Part shown: positions 36,128-49,920 of the stretch, one piece after another
Layout of the letters: every line of letters starts with the position of its first letter
Position numbering within the stretch: the first letter of the stretch is position 1
Assembly: GCA_907163375.1 (NCBI GenBank)
Contig: CAJQUW010006289.1
Coordinates: forward strand, 62,001-126,000
Source: Prostheceraeus crozeri
Lineage: Eukaryota; Platyhelminthes; Polycladida; Euryleptidae
Direction: 5' to 3'
Length of the DNA stretch: 64,000 bases
Position numbers and translations under genes: made by a program
The notes under the pieces: model-generated
What the model saw: only the letters and a program-made list of their open reading frames with translations
Databases searched by the model: none
What the model was told of the DNA's origin: nothing

Positions 36128-37229
36128 GACTTTTTCTTGAACTTATTGTAAATTGTATTTTGCAAATAACTTCCGTATTTTCCTCTTTCAGAATGCATTG
36201 AAAATCTGTTTATCGGAGTCATATTCTCAATCAAGAGTTTAATTTTATGTTTACTATTTCCATAAAGATATTTTTGCAAAAAAATAGTGTATTTTTGTAA
36301 CAATAATCCGATAACCTTTCGTGAATTCTGGGACATCTAGTTAACTCGCAGGACTGGTCTTTCTGGGAGAAGAATATGCAGGCATTTTGGTAAGCTCGCT
36401 GAATTGACAGCTTAAGTAAAAGCTGATAAATGCTCTTTTACCACGGTTAGTAGCGGCTCGGTTTTCCAAATGTAGGCAAGCTGGCATTTTCGACGACATG
36501 CTTGTTGATAGGGGCACCTGCTTCATATGTAAGTCTTTCATTTATGGCATAATTGGACAATCCGGACCTCATAAGTCATCACCTCATGAGGTGAAGAATT
36601 TCGAATTTGCGGGCTTACGTTCGGTGACTAATGGGCTACTACATCACGTGTCCATTATTTCACAACAAAATGACATACTAATTTCTTACAAGTTATTAGC
36701 TCATATTCGACAAATATTGTGTTTACGAGCAAATGCAAAATTGCTTCATGCATGAGTAATGAATGCTACAGCATTCTAGTACAGAGGCGAATGTGACGGT
36801 TGAGGATGCTTTCATGAAATTAGATTGTTGTCAGCAAACATGCACCTTATCAAGTTTACGTACAGCATGTTATCGACATTACAGGTGATTTATTGCATTT
36901 ATTTCACACATCAGGACAGCTGTCTAGGTTGCCGACACATTTAGTAAGTTGTTGAAGTGATAAATGATATAAATGCTTGAATAATAAAAATCAATAAAAG
37001 CAAACTTTTATTCTGACCTGGTTGCTGAGTTGCCATACACGCCGTCGTCTGTAAATCCAACATGTCTGTAGCCTGACTGAATACTGAAACCTGAAACTTC
37101 GAAAAAATTGAGATTATGAGATTAAAGAATGATAATTTCAATTGTGCTAGTACATAGAGTAAGCATATTAGATAGAGTAGCAACTCGGTGTTAATTAAAT
37201 GCCCACTGTGCATCGCCGTTGTCGCGGCA

Positions 37230-37432
37230 ATATCGCACATGTGCATTTTAAGTAATTTTCGTTTTTTTCGATAAAAGTCATATTAATGTTTACCCGGATC
37301 GTGTGTCAAAATTTCAAAAATTATTAGAACCAAAATCTTAAAGAAAAGTCACTTTAAAGCTTGACCGGAATGTTAGCAAGTAAATATCGCACATGTGCAT
37401 GTGTTTTAGCAAGTGATATCGCATATGTGCAT
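37230..37432 (+). repeat. Three direct copies of a 17-bp motif
   Basis: ATATCGCACATGTGCAT occurs at 37230-37246 and 37384-37400, and with one change at 37416-37432. The core GCACATGTGC is itself palindromic. The last two copies share a longer flank (AGCAAGT). It could be a binding-site cluster or a small repeat. Nothing identifies a factor. Confidence 0.7.
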
Positions 37433-37854
37433 TCACAAAATGAATTACAGCCAATTTCAGGCCTTTCTTGGATTCAATTTGAATTTGAAAATATCCTGTC
37501 GATAGTAGAAGGATGTTAGAGCCCACATGCTAAGATGGTTTCCATTTTCACTAAGAATTGCAATCTACAGACATTTGCTTCTCCTGAAAAGTTTGTAATT
37601 TGACACATAGTAGGTATCAACTAATGACCTTGAAATCACATACAAGATATTGTCGTGACAACGACGGCAAGATGTGCAGTTTCGATTTTATTAAATGAAC
37701 TCGGGTTGAAAACCAGTGCCAAATGCGAGGTAAGCAAATTTTTGCAGTTTTGAAGAGATTGCCACGGAATTAACTGATCATGATAGCAATACAGAAGGAA
37801 TAACAGTATTTTACAATTCCTCCGTATCATGACAATCTTGGAGAGGTAATGTTC

Positions 37855-38490
37855 GTTAAATTAGCAATTCGATGGATTACTCTTTCTTTAATAATATCTT
37901 ATTGATAAGAGCATTTTCTGAAGCGTAGTCATATCACAGACTACCTGCTACTAAAAGAGCAAAGTATCACAAAATATTCTAGTCAAAGACAATAATTTTA
38001 ATTAACTTAGAATTGTGTCCATATTGCTAATCAGATTCAAGAAATGAAACATCAATTTAGTGGATCATAAAATCATGCCGATGAAATTGGAATGAAAAAT
38101 TTGAAATTTCAGTCAATAGGCACAATAAGATCTCAACTTTTCTATCAAGACTTGCATTATAGTGCGGTTCATGAAATGTTCATGATAATCAACTTAATTT
38201 CCGCTTAATTAAGTAAGACACTTGTTAATAAATGTTCATTCCTTTTGATATCTAGTAAGCTTCATACTAGATATCCAGTGTTTCTAAATCGCTATAGTAT
38301 ATAAAGACCGGAATAATTTGCAAAAATTGAGCTTCTTATTAAAAAGTAATCAAAAATTTTTTAGACCGCAAGAGCGTGATCCTTGCAGAAAATGAATCTA
38401 TTGATATAAAAAGTTTCGCTGTATGCTGACATTTTTTGAGTCGACACTCTACCTACCATATAATTACTCTATGGGCTAGCATTTAAAAGG
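37855..38490 (+). repeat. Diverged segmental duplication, copy 2 (uninterrupted)
   Basis: Aligns in the same orientation with 11200-11750 and 13593-13665. It represents the state without the hAT-like insertion. Non-coding as far as can be seen. It may be an ancient dispersed repeat rather than a host duplication. Confidence 0.75.
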
Positions 38491-41400
38491 GAGAGATAAG
38501 GTCAAAATCACGATTTAGATTCCGAATGAGCTTCTTCAGCTACATGCGTACAGAATGAGGACCGAATCTTTATCGAGATTGATGCACGATGAGTTTATGA
38601 GCAGTTGCATATCTGAATACGTCTCAAGTTTCTCGAATTCGCGACATCAAGCTAAAACAAAAACAAAATGGGAATGAAATTTTTGAATTGACTTTCTCCA
38701 CATATTTTTTTCAATTCAAGTTGTCCACTAAAACAACACGATACTAATATTTAATTAATATGCTCAGAGAACATCTAAGGTAAATTGACAGATGTAAGAT
38801 TCTTATCTAGAGAGATTCTTATCTTATCTAGAGCAAACAAGGAAATATACGTGTGAAAAGGTTGCCAGAATTATGAGAGGATAAATCCATTGTTATTAGA
38901 AAGGAATGAAACTGCTGGTACAAAAGAAATTTTAGTCCATGAATTAATGAATCAATAAGTCATTATTTCTGATGCTTTTGAATAGTGAGGCGCCATATCC
39001 TGTTATCTTGCATTCTGCATATTGTGAGATATTCTCTTTTGATAAAGTGAACTTTTCAGTTAATGTGATTCAAAGTGAGAGATAATTTCTAAATGCAATG
39101 AAAGTTGACATCATTTTTGATAATACAAATTCCATGTTTTTGTTTTCACTATTATTCCAATAAGTTGTCACTGTAGGTGTTTTACTGCGTTTTTTATCCC
39201 TTTTGAAAGGCTCTGCTGGCTCACATTGCTACTTTTGTCGCAGAATATTTTCACTGAAAGGAAGTACACTCTTATAACTGATGGGAAATGTCATTCCTTT
39301 ACGTTTTTCTGTGCACCTGTCATATAGAACATACTTTCGCAAAGCATTGCTACGAGCAAATATGCATTAACAAATAAATGTACTGTTAGATTATAGAAAT
39401 CATAGAAAAATAGTACAGTAGAACCAAACAAATCTTTCCACATTTCGATAACCAAACGCTGTCAACGATGGGCTCAGCAATCGGTTAATCGATTATAGAT
39501 AACAATTTTGTTGATTGAATGTTGATTGCAATGAAATTGAATTCCGTCTTATCAATCTCGATTGAATTAAAATAATCAAAATCAATTTCTTCGTCAAATT
39601 TTGTCCAGTTTCCAGTAACAGTAAATATCTTAGCTTTTAGACTTGCTTCCTACACATAGTACAGATAGACCAAATGCGCACTACGAGTACTTGCTATTCT
39701 CCATGGATTAGCACCATGCATCATTAGAATGCTAGGAAAGATGACTTGATTCATCATTAAGAATGAGAATTAAGATTAAGGAGTCGGAGCATAGAAATCG
39801 ACAACAACATTGTTCATGACATACTTCACGGATCGCAAATTCCGACTGAATGAGCAATGAACTTGACTGCAGAGAATTGCTATACAAAATAGAAATCTTT
39901 GTAATAGACTTTCTATGTGGCCTCGATAGCTGCAATACAGCTCTTTACATGTGATGGATGCATCATTAAGTTCTTTTTGATAAGGGGGAGTATTTCGTCT
40001 GTGCTATTATCGCACATCATTTGACTCGTGCCTTTGACTCCGTTAACGACAATAGTCCTTTGAGTAAACTGATAAATAATAGATTCCCATCGGATTTGGC
40101 TCTTTGGATGAAGTCATAAATCTATGAAATCAGGTAGGTCGGCTGTCGTGAAACTGAGAGTCAGGTTTTCAAGATTGTTGGATATCAGCGTTACAGTGTT
40201 TGGCAAAAAGGTCCATGTTGAAGGTATAAAAGGGTCCGAAATTTATCAGACACATCTGAATTGCATATTCTTCCAAAGTAACAAATGCAGTCCGTATTCT
40301 GGATGGGTACGTATTTGAGGTACAAAAGAGCAAAGTAAGTATATAAGGGAAGTATGGAATCAATGGTTGATTTGTGGCGACAGCTATGATATTACTTTTT
40401 CGCCAGCTCTTATAAGCAGTTTTATTTGATATCGCAATTGACAACAGAATAGTATTGAAATATTGAATAGAAGGGGTTGAATAGCTATGTCAAAACTATG
40501 AAGTAGTGAAAAATTACATAGTTATCCGTAGATATCTGGAAGACAAAAACATGAGCTGAAGATCCATTTCTATGGTTAAAATGCTAGATTTGATTTGGCA
40601 TAGAAATTAATTGATTATTAAGGTAGAGACGACTACAAACCACTCTATACGATTTAAGGACGGGGGTACTTATGATTGCATTCATGTACTGTGTATGAAC
40701 GTGTTTACAAAATTTTGCCCACTGAACATCTGAAAATCTTTGTATCAAATCTAGAAATGCTTCATTTTCTTATTGATAGCCAATTGTACATACATTCATT
40801 GATTAGTTTTAAATTTCCATTCATGAATGTATGTTGGAAACATGATAAACCTTACCTACATTATATACTCTTAGTCCTATTTTTTTCATCTGATTATGAA
40901 AGCATCCTATGTGAAATTTAACAATTATTTTATTGACATCCTAACATATTATTTTTTTCTTACATCTGAGTATTCCCTCGTATTCCCTTCTATGATCAAT
41001 AGCGGTATTTGATGATCCGTGTTGAGATGACAATTTATAAAGAAATAGTCAAATTCTGAAATGTTGTCACTAAATTATTGATGTATCACGTAAATGACTG
41101 TTTTTGTTAGTGATGAAATAATGAAAAATGATGAATGACGCTCCAGCCTTAAGCTGCAGATACTTTATATTAATTGCATTCGAGTATATTGAGCAATTAA
41201 TACAATAGTTCCTCGGCTTTCGGCAAATCACTGAAAAGTAAAATTATATTCACAACAGAAAGAGGAAAACAACACGAAACATTCAGATGCAGATGAAAAC
41301 ATTTGTGACGCAGATTTGATTTCATCGGTTGGAACATCATAGGCTGCATCAATTCACAAAAGGCCTTCAACCGAAATTTGTGTTATTAAGCTATAGAATA

Positions 41401-42243
41401 AACCACAAAACGTTTCACTTTTGGTTTGATCACTTTTGCAAATCAAATTTCGAGTGCTGTTCATTCAAGTTTTTGTCTAGACGTTGCGAATAATTATCAA
41501 TTAATTCCACCGTACATGTTCATCTAACATCGGTATTAAGCATTTCAAAGTGCAGTATAGAGTACTGAATACTGATTGCCTCATACTGCTTCACGATGTT
41601 GACAAAAATGCACATATATAGGGATGATCAAAGGTAACTTCCTAAAGCAATATTTCAATTATATTTCAATTTCAATATCCAAGAAAGTAATAGACATGAA
41701 TAGCATTTTTTCAAGACGGAAATTTACTGGGCATTCAAGTTTATGACAAATTATTTTTGGCAGCAAAATCTCTCAGAATTTTTATTATTTCGCTGTGAAT
41801 ACCCCGCTGTTGCTCCTCTTGCGAGTTTGTAGGCTAACTTTATTTTAACAAATTATATTTCACATGTAGGCCTACTAATAATTGCTTCAGCATGACTTCG
41901 AAAATTTTCGGTGCGAGCAGGTGAGTGCACCGCACACCCATAAAAAAATCATTGTTTTTATGAGCTAACATCATAAAATAAACTTACATTAGTTATTTTG
42001 GACATTTTCAAATCATGATAACTATAAATTTCGGTTGAAGAAACAGCTTTTCTAAATTGATCAAAATTTGATTATTAAGCTTCTGTTAAAGGCTTAAATA
42101 AAAAATATTGCAACAAATGTGTCAGACTCATCACAATACAAGTTTGTAGGTATTCGATTCCTCTAACGGCCGATGCAGTACAACCAATTATTGTGATGTA
42201 ATCAACTAGATCTGTAGGTCATCACTACCACATTGGTTGCCTA
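38491..42243. other. 3.7 kb AT-rich DNA
   Basis: About 40195-40320 contains AAGGTCCATGTTGAAGG and GGGTCCG in an order that matches the reverse complement of about 45420-45500. It is probably a diverged dispersed MITE family. Nothing else was recognised. Confidence 0.4.
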
Positions 42244-42251
42244 CCACTGAC

Positions 42252-42886
42252 GGTACTTATGGGCTATCTCCCCCCCAGGTTTTCTAATTTGTCTAAAATC
42301 TACTGATATGAATCAATCGTCACTAAACTTCGGATGCACGTACTTAAGCATGTTTTCTACCTAGATGCAAAATTTTACGTAGATCGGAAAGTACTTTTTG
42401 CATTAGATACAATAACGTAAAGTGGAGCGATGTCAACATCTTGCTTGATGTGACATCGTCTGTTCGAAGCATCATTGCTGATAGTGTGTGCATTGTTCTC
42501 TCTCTCCCTCTTCGTCTCATCCACTGCAATTTGAAATCTTCCCACGACCACTACCTTGCCATACCTTTATTAAGCCAAGCATATTAATATAAGGGATGTG
42601 GTCTGGTCATCATCGCTTGACGAGTTGTCGTGAAATGACTTTGTTAACCTCAAGTGTTTTCTGTTCAGACGATGAGGTCACTGACAAGTCAGATCAAGCT
42701 ATCGGCATCGCTACACTTTAAGTTATCGCTCCTAATTTTAAAATGACCTCTCTGATTTGCCTAAAACTTGGTATGTGGCTAAAGAATATACTCACTTACG
42801 TGTGTTTAAAGTTTTGTGACGATTGATTCATTTTAGCAGATTTTAGACAAATTTGAAAACGTGGAGGGAGATAACCCATAAGTACC
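42252..42886. mobile_element. MITE with 8-bp target duplication, 635 bp
   Basis: The termini GGTACTTATGGGCTATCTCC and GGAGATAACCCATAAGTACC belong to inverted repeats of about 78 bp (roughly 87 % identical by eye). Exact duplications CCACTGAC flank the element at 42244-42251 and 42887-42894. The 8-bp duplication fits hAT or P-type enzymes, but the terminus lacks the usual hAT CAG start. The interior is non-coding. Confidence 0.92.
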
Positions 42887-42894
42887 CCACTGAC

Positions 42895-45800
42895 ATAAGT
42901 CATCATGTCATAGTGGCTATCATTGAGCAAATAAACAGATTTCTTACCAACAATGTCTGATTCGCCTTAGTTTGCCGCATGTCAAAAAGCTTCATCCGAA
43001 TAACTATGCAAAGGAATCAGTGCCCGCTTTAACATTTTGAATATGCCTACTCCTACAGATTAAACAAGTGCATCAATTTGTACCTTCTGATATGCCTACC
43101 ACTGTTCTCAAATATGTTGATTTCACATCAAATTAAAAACTGTGCAATTACTGAAGAATAATGATGATCATGTGGAAATCGCGGACGAGCAGCGACTACG
43201 GATTGCCAAGAAGACAGATTCAGTATATCATTACATATATATGCTAAAAATCTGTAAAACTTCCAATAAATTTGATGCTATGAAACTTTGGTAACGTATT
43301 CAGTAGACAACCACTTCTAAGAAGCAATTGCTTAATTCCAACAATGAATGCCTAAATAAATTATGCGGAATATTTGAATCGATCATGCAAAAATGTAACC
43401 GCTCAGCAAAGACAGTTACCATTTCGACGAATTGTTGCGTCTGAAAACCTCACTGTATAGTTATGGCTGCTGGCACCCACTTTTACGTGGGAATAACTTG
43501 GCCTCAGTTGTCTGGATATTTACACGCAACATTGCGTGTGAATAACCTCACGTGTTTTGATATCGGATCAAATCAAGCCTTGTTGGCAACTAAAAATAAA
43601 TTTCATTTTTGCTAATTGAATTAAAGAACCGCTAAGTTTCTTTTTTTGAAAGCACTCTTACAAATAGACTCTCTCAGCTGCCACTACCCTTTCTCTAATA
43701 GGCCTACTAAAATTGTTATTAAAAGGTGTTCGTTATCAAACATATTAACTTGGAAGAAGCTTTTCGTATAACATTCATTATGCGGTAAACTGGGTTGAAT
43801 CGGATCAATAGTGCGAAATTGAACTTGCTGCCCAGTCATAATGGGCATGGCGGAAATTATTGCACCTTATACACTTATCGTCTTTACACACAGTTTCATT
43901 ATATGCCAAAAATTTGATCGACTTACTGATCCAGTTGATTGCGTCAAACTTTTTTTTACAAGATCGACCATTAGACAGAGTGTTTGTCAACCTTGAACAT
44001 CATCATGAACGAGGTTGTGTGGACTATGTAGTTAGCCATCACTGAGTTGCCACTTAAAAATTATATTTACTTTTAATAAAATGAAATGTATAACTGTGGA
44101 TGGGTGATATCAACTGCATCAGATGTAGTGACTATACTCGTGTTGCAATACTTTGAGTTGATTCAATTAACTATCATTAACATCAACTTACCAGACGCCA
44201 TTTCACGCACAGATCATAATGATTCACTGAACAGCAAAATTTAGAACATCATGCGCCTTGTGAAGTCACAGTAGTGACTGTCTGTCTGCTTCCTTAGTTA
44301 GTAAAGCAATGAGACAGCGACTAAGCATGACGTCACAACAGTGAATACGTAGAGTAATTTGTGTGGGAACATCTCGCTCAATTATCATGAAGATGGTGGA
44401 ATCTCCTGCAACTGGTGCACTCAATGCATGAACACAGATATCAGTAAAATAAGAGCATGACGGGCTGTTTTAGGACAAGCGCAAGAGTCACGTGCGTTAA
44501 CCACGCGGAGTTGATCTTCACTGGCAGATGAAACGCTCAAGAACCATCTAAAGCACAAAAATGTTGTTAAAATAGCGAGCAAATATTCCTTTCTTCTTAT
44601 TCCAGGAAATATTTGTATTAGATGCATCTTCAATATGTAGATAAACAATATCTGAGAGCCAAATGACACGATTTCTCCACTGTTTCATCTACAAAGCCAT
44701 ATTATTCAGAAATGACACGTTCAACAACAAAATTGATGTGAAAAATGAATAAAGCAGTAAATTTTATGTAGGAATCACTAGGATAATGAAGTTGTCACCA
44801 AATATTCTAGCCACAGTGTTTTCTTGAAATTGATGAATATGAATATCTGAAAATTATTTTGGCGAAAAAAGGGCGGATTTGTCGCCACAAAAAATACATT
44901 AGAGTAATGGGGAGTTTCCACACTTGATATATTTAAACACTTTGCAAAAGAGGAAACGGGTGCGATGAACTTGTAAATAGTGTTGTGTGCTTTTCACAGC
45001 TGCAAAAATGCCTCCTTTAAAAATTGAAATGCCAGACAAAATCATCTAAGGCTCATTTTAGTATGGATAAAGTACATAATTATCAAATGATTACAAGAAT
45101 TGGAGAAATCTGACGAAAAATAAACAGTTGTTCTTTTCATTAAGAATTTTAGCTGCAGGCATTTCCATCTCTTTTATAGAAGTTGACAAATCAACCGAGG
45201 GATTGTAAGACAATTTGTCCTCTTGGCAAAGTGGTGGAAAGTGAAGAATGGGGTTTGTACGGCATGGGTAGGTGCCGGTATTTGAAAGCACGTAGAAAAT
45301 AGTTGGACTACTAAACCGGCCCATAAATCTTTAAATCATTTTTTCCTATAAATCACTGCATGGAACATTTTGGACCTTCAAAATGGATCCCATAGTAATA
45401 CAGACCGTCGCTAAATGCGGACCACATGGTCCCCATATAGTGACTATCCGGACCTATGGATACGGACCCCTTCGTGCCTTCAGTATGGACCATTTTGCTC
45501 AACAATGTATGGTCCCTATACGTTCTTGGGACTTGCCCTTTCCTACTTGTTTGTTAGTGACTTTAAAAGTTCTAATAGTTTGTGATAACTGTAAAAATCA
45601 TTGATGATGTAGCCCAGATAGCACCATTATGTGATCACGATTCCGAATACATTAGAATTGCAACTTGTAACAGATAATAAAACGGCGCACATTGATGTTT
45701 GGTGTTGCAACTTGTTGCATTTGAATAAAAACAAGGTAAATGCCACGATTGTTCCTCATCAGTCGGTGATTTTTGATGTTTTACTTTCGATTAATCATAT

Positions 45801-46815
45801 ATAGGTCTTCAAATTGCTTGGTGTGTATAAAGGATGCCTTGATGGAATGACCATGCAAAAAGTGTAACAGTCTAAGGGTATCAGCGTATGCATTTTATTC
45901 AAAAGCTAAAGGCTTTATCATCTGCCACAAAATTGCTATAAAAGTAAACTTATTCCGAAAAGTTGAACAAAATTCTAAGCACCTTCTTAGAGGCCACCCG
46001 CCTTCTTAGCTGCACAAAATTTGTACCTATTCGACTCCATTTGTCAGAACTGACGGATGCGATATTGTTCTCTCACTTCGCTATTTTATTCGTATATTTG
46101 AAGACCGTTGACACATGATTGAATTAATTCTAGTTATCAACCAAGGTTGCATCTATTTGTACTGATGTTATTTCTATTTTCATCCAAATTTTCGCTTACT
46201 TACTTGCAATTGCTCAAAGGTACTTGACACTCGTGCTAAGTATATGCAAATAAGTTCATGTTTGAAAACTTGACCTTAAGGCAGCGCAAGGCATAATTTT
46301 CGAATAAACTCTTGTGAGCCCAGTGTTCGCATTTTTGAAAAACATCCAATGCCTTCAGTTTTGGATTGTGCAGACAGAATGAATGAGCAGAATGTGAATC
46401 AGAGGTGACTTTATTACTACATAAATACCGTACTTGGCATATATGTTATACAGCATTCTCCAACAGTATTCGAATAGTCTATCGTCCATGAAAATTATTT
46501 GTAATAAATGCAGCCTACTTTTAATGAAGTTTGATGCAACGAAGTTTGAAAGCTTACATACGGTTTGCAATAAAAGCTTTTTCTGATGTTGAATAACATT
46601 GACACTCGAGCCTCCTGGGTTTACAGTAATTTTTGAAACTTTCCAATAAGAGTTACTTCCACAAGAGATCTATATTCAATTACGCTATTTTCATCAAGGA
46701 TATGAAACATAAAATCATGAGACTATCACTGACGTAGGTAAAGTACAAATTTCTGAAGTAATGTCAGCAAAACTAAAGACAAAATTTAGCAAATTTCAAC
46801 AATCAACAGTCAACA
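42895..46815. other. 3.9 kb without recognised genes
   Basis: 43476-43497 and 43522-43546 are two small hairpins each followed by GAATAAC. 45361-45540 is a GGACC/GGTCC-rich patch related to about 40195-40320 in inverted orientation. Otherwise AT-rich and featureless. Confidence 0.4.
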
Positions 46816-47059
46816 GTGCAGGTTGCGTCTTCTCGTAGCTCTCGTCGTATACATACTTTCATCACAGTAACTTTGCTCCAAATCGTCTCATTGAAATTTT
46901 TGTATCATTGGATTCGCTGCATCATTTCCTGTAATTCGGTGCCATTCTCTTTTCGATTGGAATTCTGGTTCTTCGAAGACATCCCAATTTCTTTGTGTCC
47001 TGTGTGAGTTGTATTCTTTTCATTTGCAAAGCATTCTAAATACTTGTTCACGCTCCAAG

Positions 47060-47772
47060 ATGTCCAACAGCCGCCAACTAAGGTCTGGATCACGTGATAA
47101 TTCTAGCAGCAGTGTAATGGGTGATGACGACATAAAGCAGATGATTATGCATTTGGAAACAAGGCTATCGTCTAAGCTTGATGATATTATGACACGGATA
47201 TCAAACTTGGAATCAAAATATGATGCTGTATTGAGTGAGCAAGCTCGTCAGAGCACTGAAATTAATAATCTCAAAGATGTTATCGTAAAACAACAAAGCC
47301 TTATTGAAAAGAGTGACACCATAAGTCGACAGTGCAATGTAATTATATCTGGCATTCCAGAGAATAGTATCGACCTTCGAAATAACCCATTGTCATCGGA
47401 CGAAGACAAAATTATATCTTTGTGTAAATATATGATTGAAGATTTCGATAGTGACAGTCGTTTCATATCTTGTACTAGAATTGGTACGACAAAAATTTCA
47501 GGAATCAGGCCATTGTTGATATTTCAACCAGAAACTCTTTGCTTTACAAACAAAGATCTTTGCGACAAGACGTTTCTTCGTGGCATTCAAGGATTTACAT
47601 CAACAAAGATTTGCCTTTTCTAACGCGCATGGAGGAAAAAAGACTACGGTCTCGCTTGAAGGAAGAAAGGGAGAAATGTCTGCCCACTGATACCATTCTT
47701 ATCAAAAGAGGAAAATTGATAAAGAACTCCTCTATCATCGATCAGATAAATATTGGAAACCAATTATTTTGA
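47060..47772 (+). pseudogene. LINE ORF1 (coiled-coil RNA-binding type)
   Basis: The start is chosen at MSNSRQLRSGSRDNSSSS; an upstream in-frame ATG at 47009 is less likely. Residues about 25-90 form a heptad-rich coiled coil (DIKQMIMHLETRLSSKLDDI, then SNLESKYDAVLSEQARQSTE). It is followed by RQCNVIISGIPE, typical of the RRM-like domain in LINE ORF1 proteins. Near 47600 a frameshift moves the end to another frame (LPFLTRMEEKRLRSRLKEER to the stop at 47772). ORF1 proteins trimerise and bind element RNA as chaperones. Confidence 0.8.
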
Positions 47773-47903
47773 CAAATGCTGAGTGATGACTCTTGCAATG
47801 ATCTACAATTTGTACTGAAACGTTATTTCCAATTTTTGAGAAGATTTTACAAGAATATTCCACGTTTCTTCAGTTTATTTTCCCCTCCTGACTTGAAACC
47901 AAA

Positions 47904-49311
47904 CATTTCTGCTCGCGCTGGTACAGAAAGAAAATCGGAATCTTCCCACGTCCAGATACTTTACCGTGTATGATGTTCAACTCTAGATCACTACGAAATA
48001 AACTTACCGACTTGTCTATGCTTCTTAATACAGGGTCATACGAACTTATCTTCGTCACCGAAACTTGGCTAGATGTTCGAATTCCAGACAATTTTCTTCT
48101 CCAAGACTCTAATTATCTCCTATTTCGTTGTGACAGAGAGGTCCTTGGTGGTGGTACTGCTATTTTCGTCAAGAATTACTACAAATGCTCGATTATCAAT
48201 ATTCCATCATATTTATCACGTTTGGAAGTTATTGCAATCAATCTAACTGTTTCAAGAACTTTGAAATACAAGATATTTTGTATCTCCAGCGTCATCTATA
48301 ATCGAAGAAGAAGTGAAATTATTATGCAAATTACTTGACTTTGGTTCTTTATTGGCATCTACTCATACATCAATCTTTATTGGTGATTTCAACTTTTCAT
48401 CCATTTCGTGGCCTGATTTGGTATCCACTGGTAGTGCATCTATTTTCTTGAATGAATGTATCAAGTTAAATTTGACTCAGTTGGTCAATGAACCCACGCG
48501 TGCATGTAATGTCTTGGATCTAATTCTGACAAATCATACCAATAATGTACTGGATATTTCCATTGGTCCGTCTTTTTCTGATACCTGTGATCACAATAGT
48601 ATTTACTTCAGGTTAAATGGTACAATCCCAAGTCAATCAAGGCCTATTCTCGTGCCAAATTTCTTTAAAGCGGATTACAACGTGATTAGCTCTATCATTC
48701 AAAATGTTGATTGGTACGGTCACTTTCAGGAGTTATCAAACACTCAATTATTTTGGGACTACCTGTGTAATGTATTAGACGCTATCATTTCTGACAGAAA
48801 TCTTGTGCCTCTTAAATTCAAAAGCAAACGCTTCATCTACCCCAAATATCTTAGGCGTCAGCTGCAAAAAAAGAAAAGAATTCATCGTAAATTGAAAACT
48901 GACCCTTCTTTGACAGACGATTATAAATTTATATGTGCTAAATTCAAATCAGATGTGAAGAATTTCTTTTGTACCTATGAAAATAGTCTTGTTCGAAATA
49001 CGAATAATAAGTCCTTTTTCTCCTATCTAAGAAGGAAGCTGAATAACCATTCCACCATTCCACCTATCGTGGATATTGACAATATCATTTATGATCCTAC
49101 TGATAAAGCTGAATTCTTTAACCAATACTTTGCATCAATTTTTGTCAACGACGATGGAAATGATCCTGTACTTGAAAATGTGTCCCGTTGTGATATTGAT
49201 CTGAGTTATATCAATTTGCCAATTGATTGCATTACCAAAAAACTTCGTCATCTGAAACCGAAATTTACATACACTCCTGACGGCTATCCACCTATTTTTC
49301 TGCGTAATTTA
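47904..49311 (+). pseudogene. LINE ORF2, endonuclease and RT start
   Basis: The APE-type endonuclease begins near FNSRSLRNKLTDLSMLLN. It shows ELIFVTETWLD (catalytic Glu), then after a frameshift around 48320 FIGDFNFSSISWPDL (catalytic Asp), LVNEPTRACNVLDLILTN, and SDTCDHNSIYF in place of the usual SDH block. A basic linker follows (YLRRQLQKKKRIHRK), then the first RT block TYTPDGYPPIFLRNL. The frame stops where the 9.1-kb element is inserted (49312). It nicks target DNA in the family; this copy is broken. Confidence 0.87.
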
Positions 49312-49920
49312 ATGTAGCGGACTTTGGAAACACGTCTGAGAAAATCTTTGAAACAAGTCTGAGAAACAATGCCAATTTGGTGCCAAATACCCTAAAACCT
49401 ATTTTACACAAACAAAATGCACGAAACAACTAAAACTAAAACAATCATTCAAAATTATTAAAACAATTTTGATAATTTGAGTTTATTTTTTTTGTTTAAA
49501 CGTATCAACTCAACACACCGCTATGTCTAAATTAACGAAAAATCAGGTTTCCTTGCAAAAACACGTGCAAACTTCCACGTGCCATGTCTCTCGATATTTC
49601 CGTCATTTATTTCATGATATTGCATGTGCAAAAGGAGCGTTTCTATGCATATTTTACCAAATTAAACACTGCTACCCATCTCCACCGCTCACAAGTTCAC
49701 ATCGCATGGTTACAACCAGCCAAATCACATAGTCAGGAAAATCTGTCTCATCCACCACGTAAATCTCTTTCTCAAACCCAACCATCATCTATCAGCTACG
49801 AAAGGGGTAGTGCGTCAAATTCAGACCAAAAAAATGACAAATCAACTATCATCCATCAGGTTTCGGTAGAAGGTCAAAAAGACATTTCTTTGACATCATT
49901 TTGCCCTATCCATGCATAAA
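49312..49920 (+). repeat. Left terminal inverted repeat
   Basis: About 605 bp match 57813-58415 inverted, at roughly 95 % identity by eye. It contains an open frame of 111 codons (49584-49919) that is also open in the other arm with about eight residue differences. It resembles no known protein, and its position in a terminal repeat makes a gene unlikely, though not excluded. Confidence 0.9.

Larger units (their letters stand above)
33249..37229. other. 4 kb AT-rich DNA, mostly featureless
   Basis: Contains two short perfect hairpins (33902-33944 and 34440-34468) and one exon-like segment (35915-36127), all listed separately. Otherwise nothing was recognised. Confidence 0.4.

Noticed and set aside
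43805-44045. Minus-strand ORF with several cysteines as a zinc-finger fragment
   Set aside because: Cysteine spacing fits no zinc-binding motif I can name, and the surrounding sequence shows no coding continuity.
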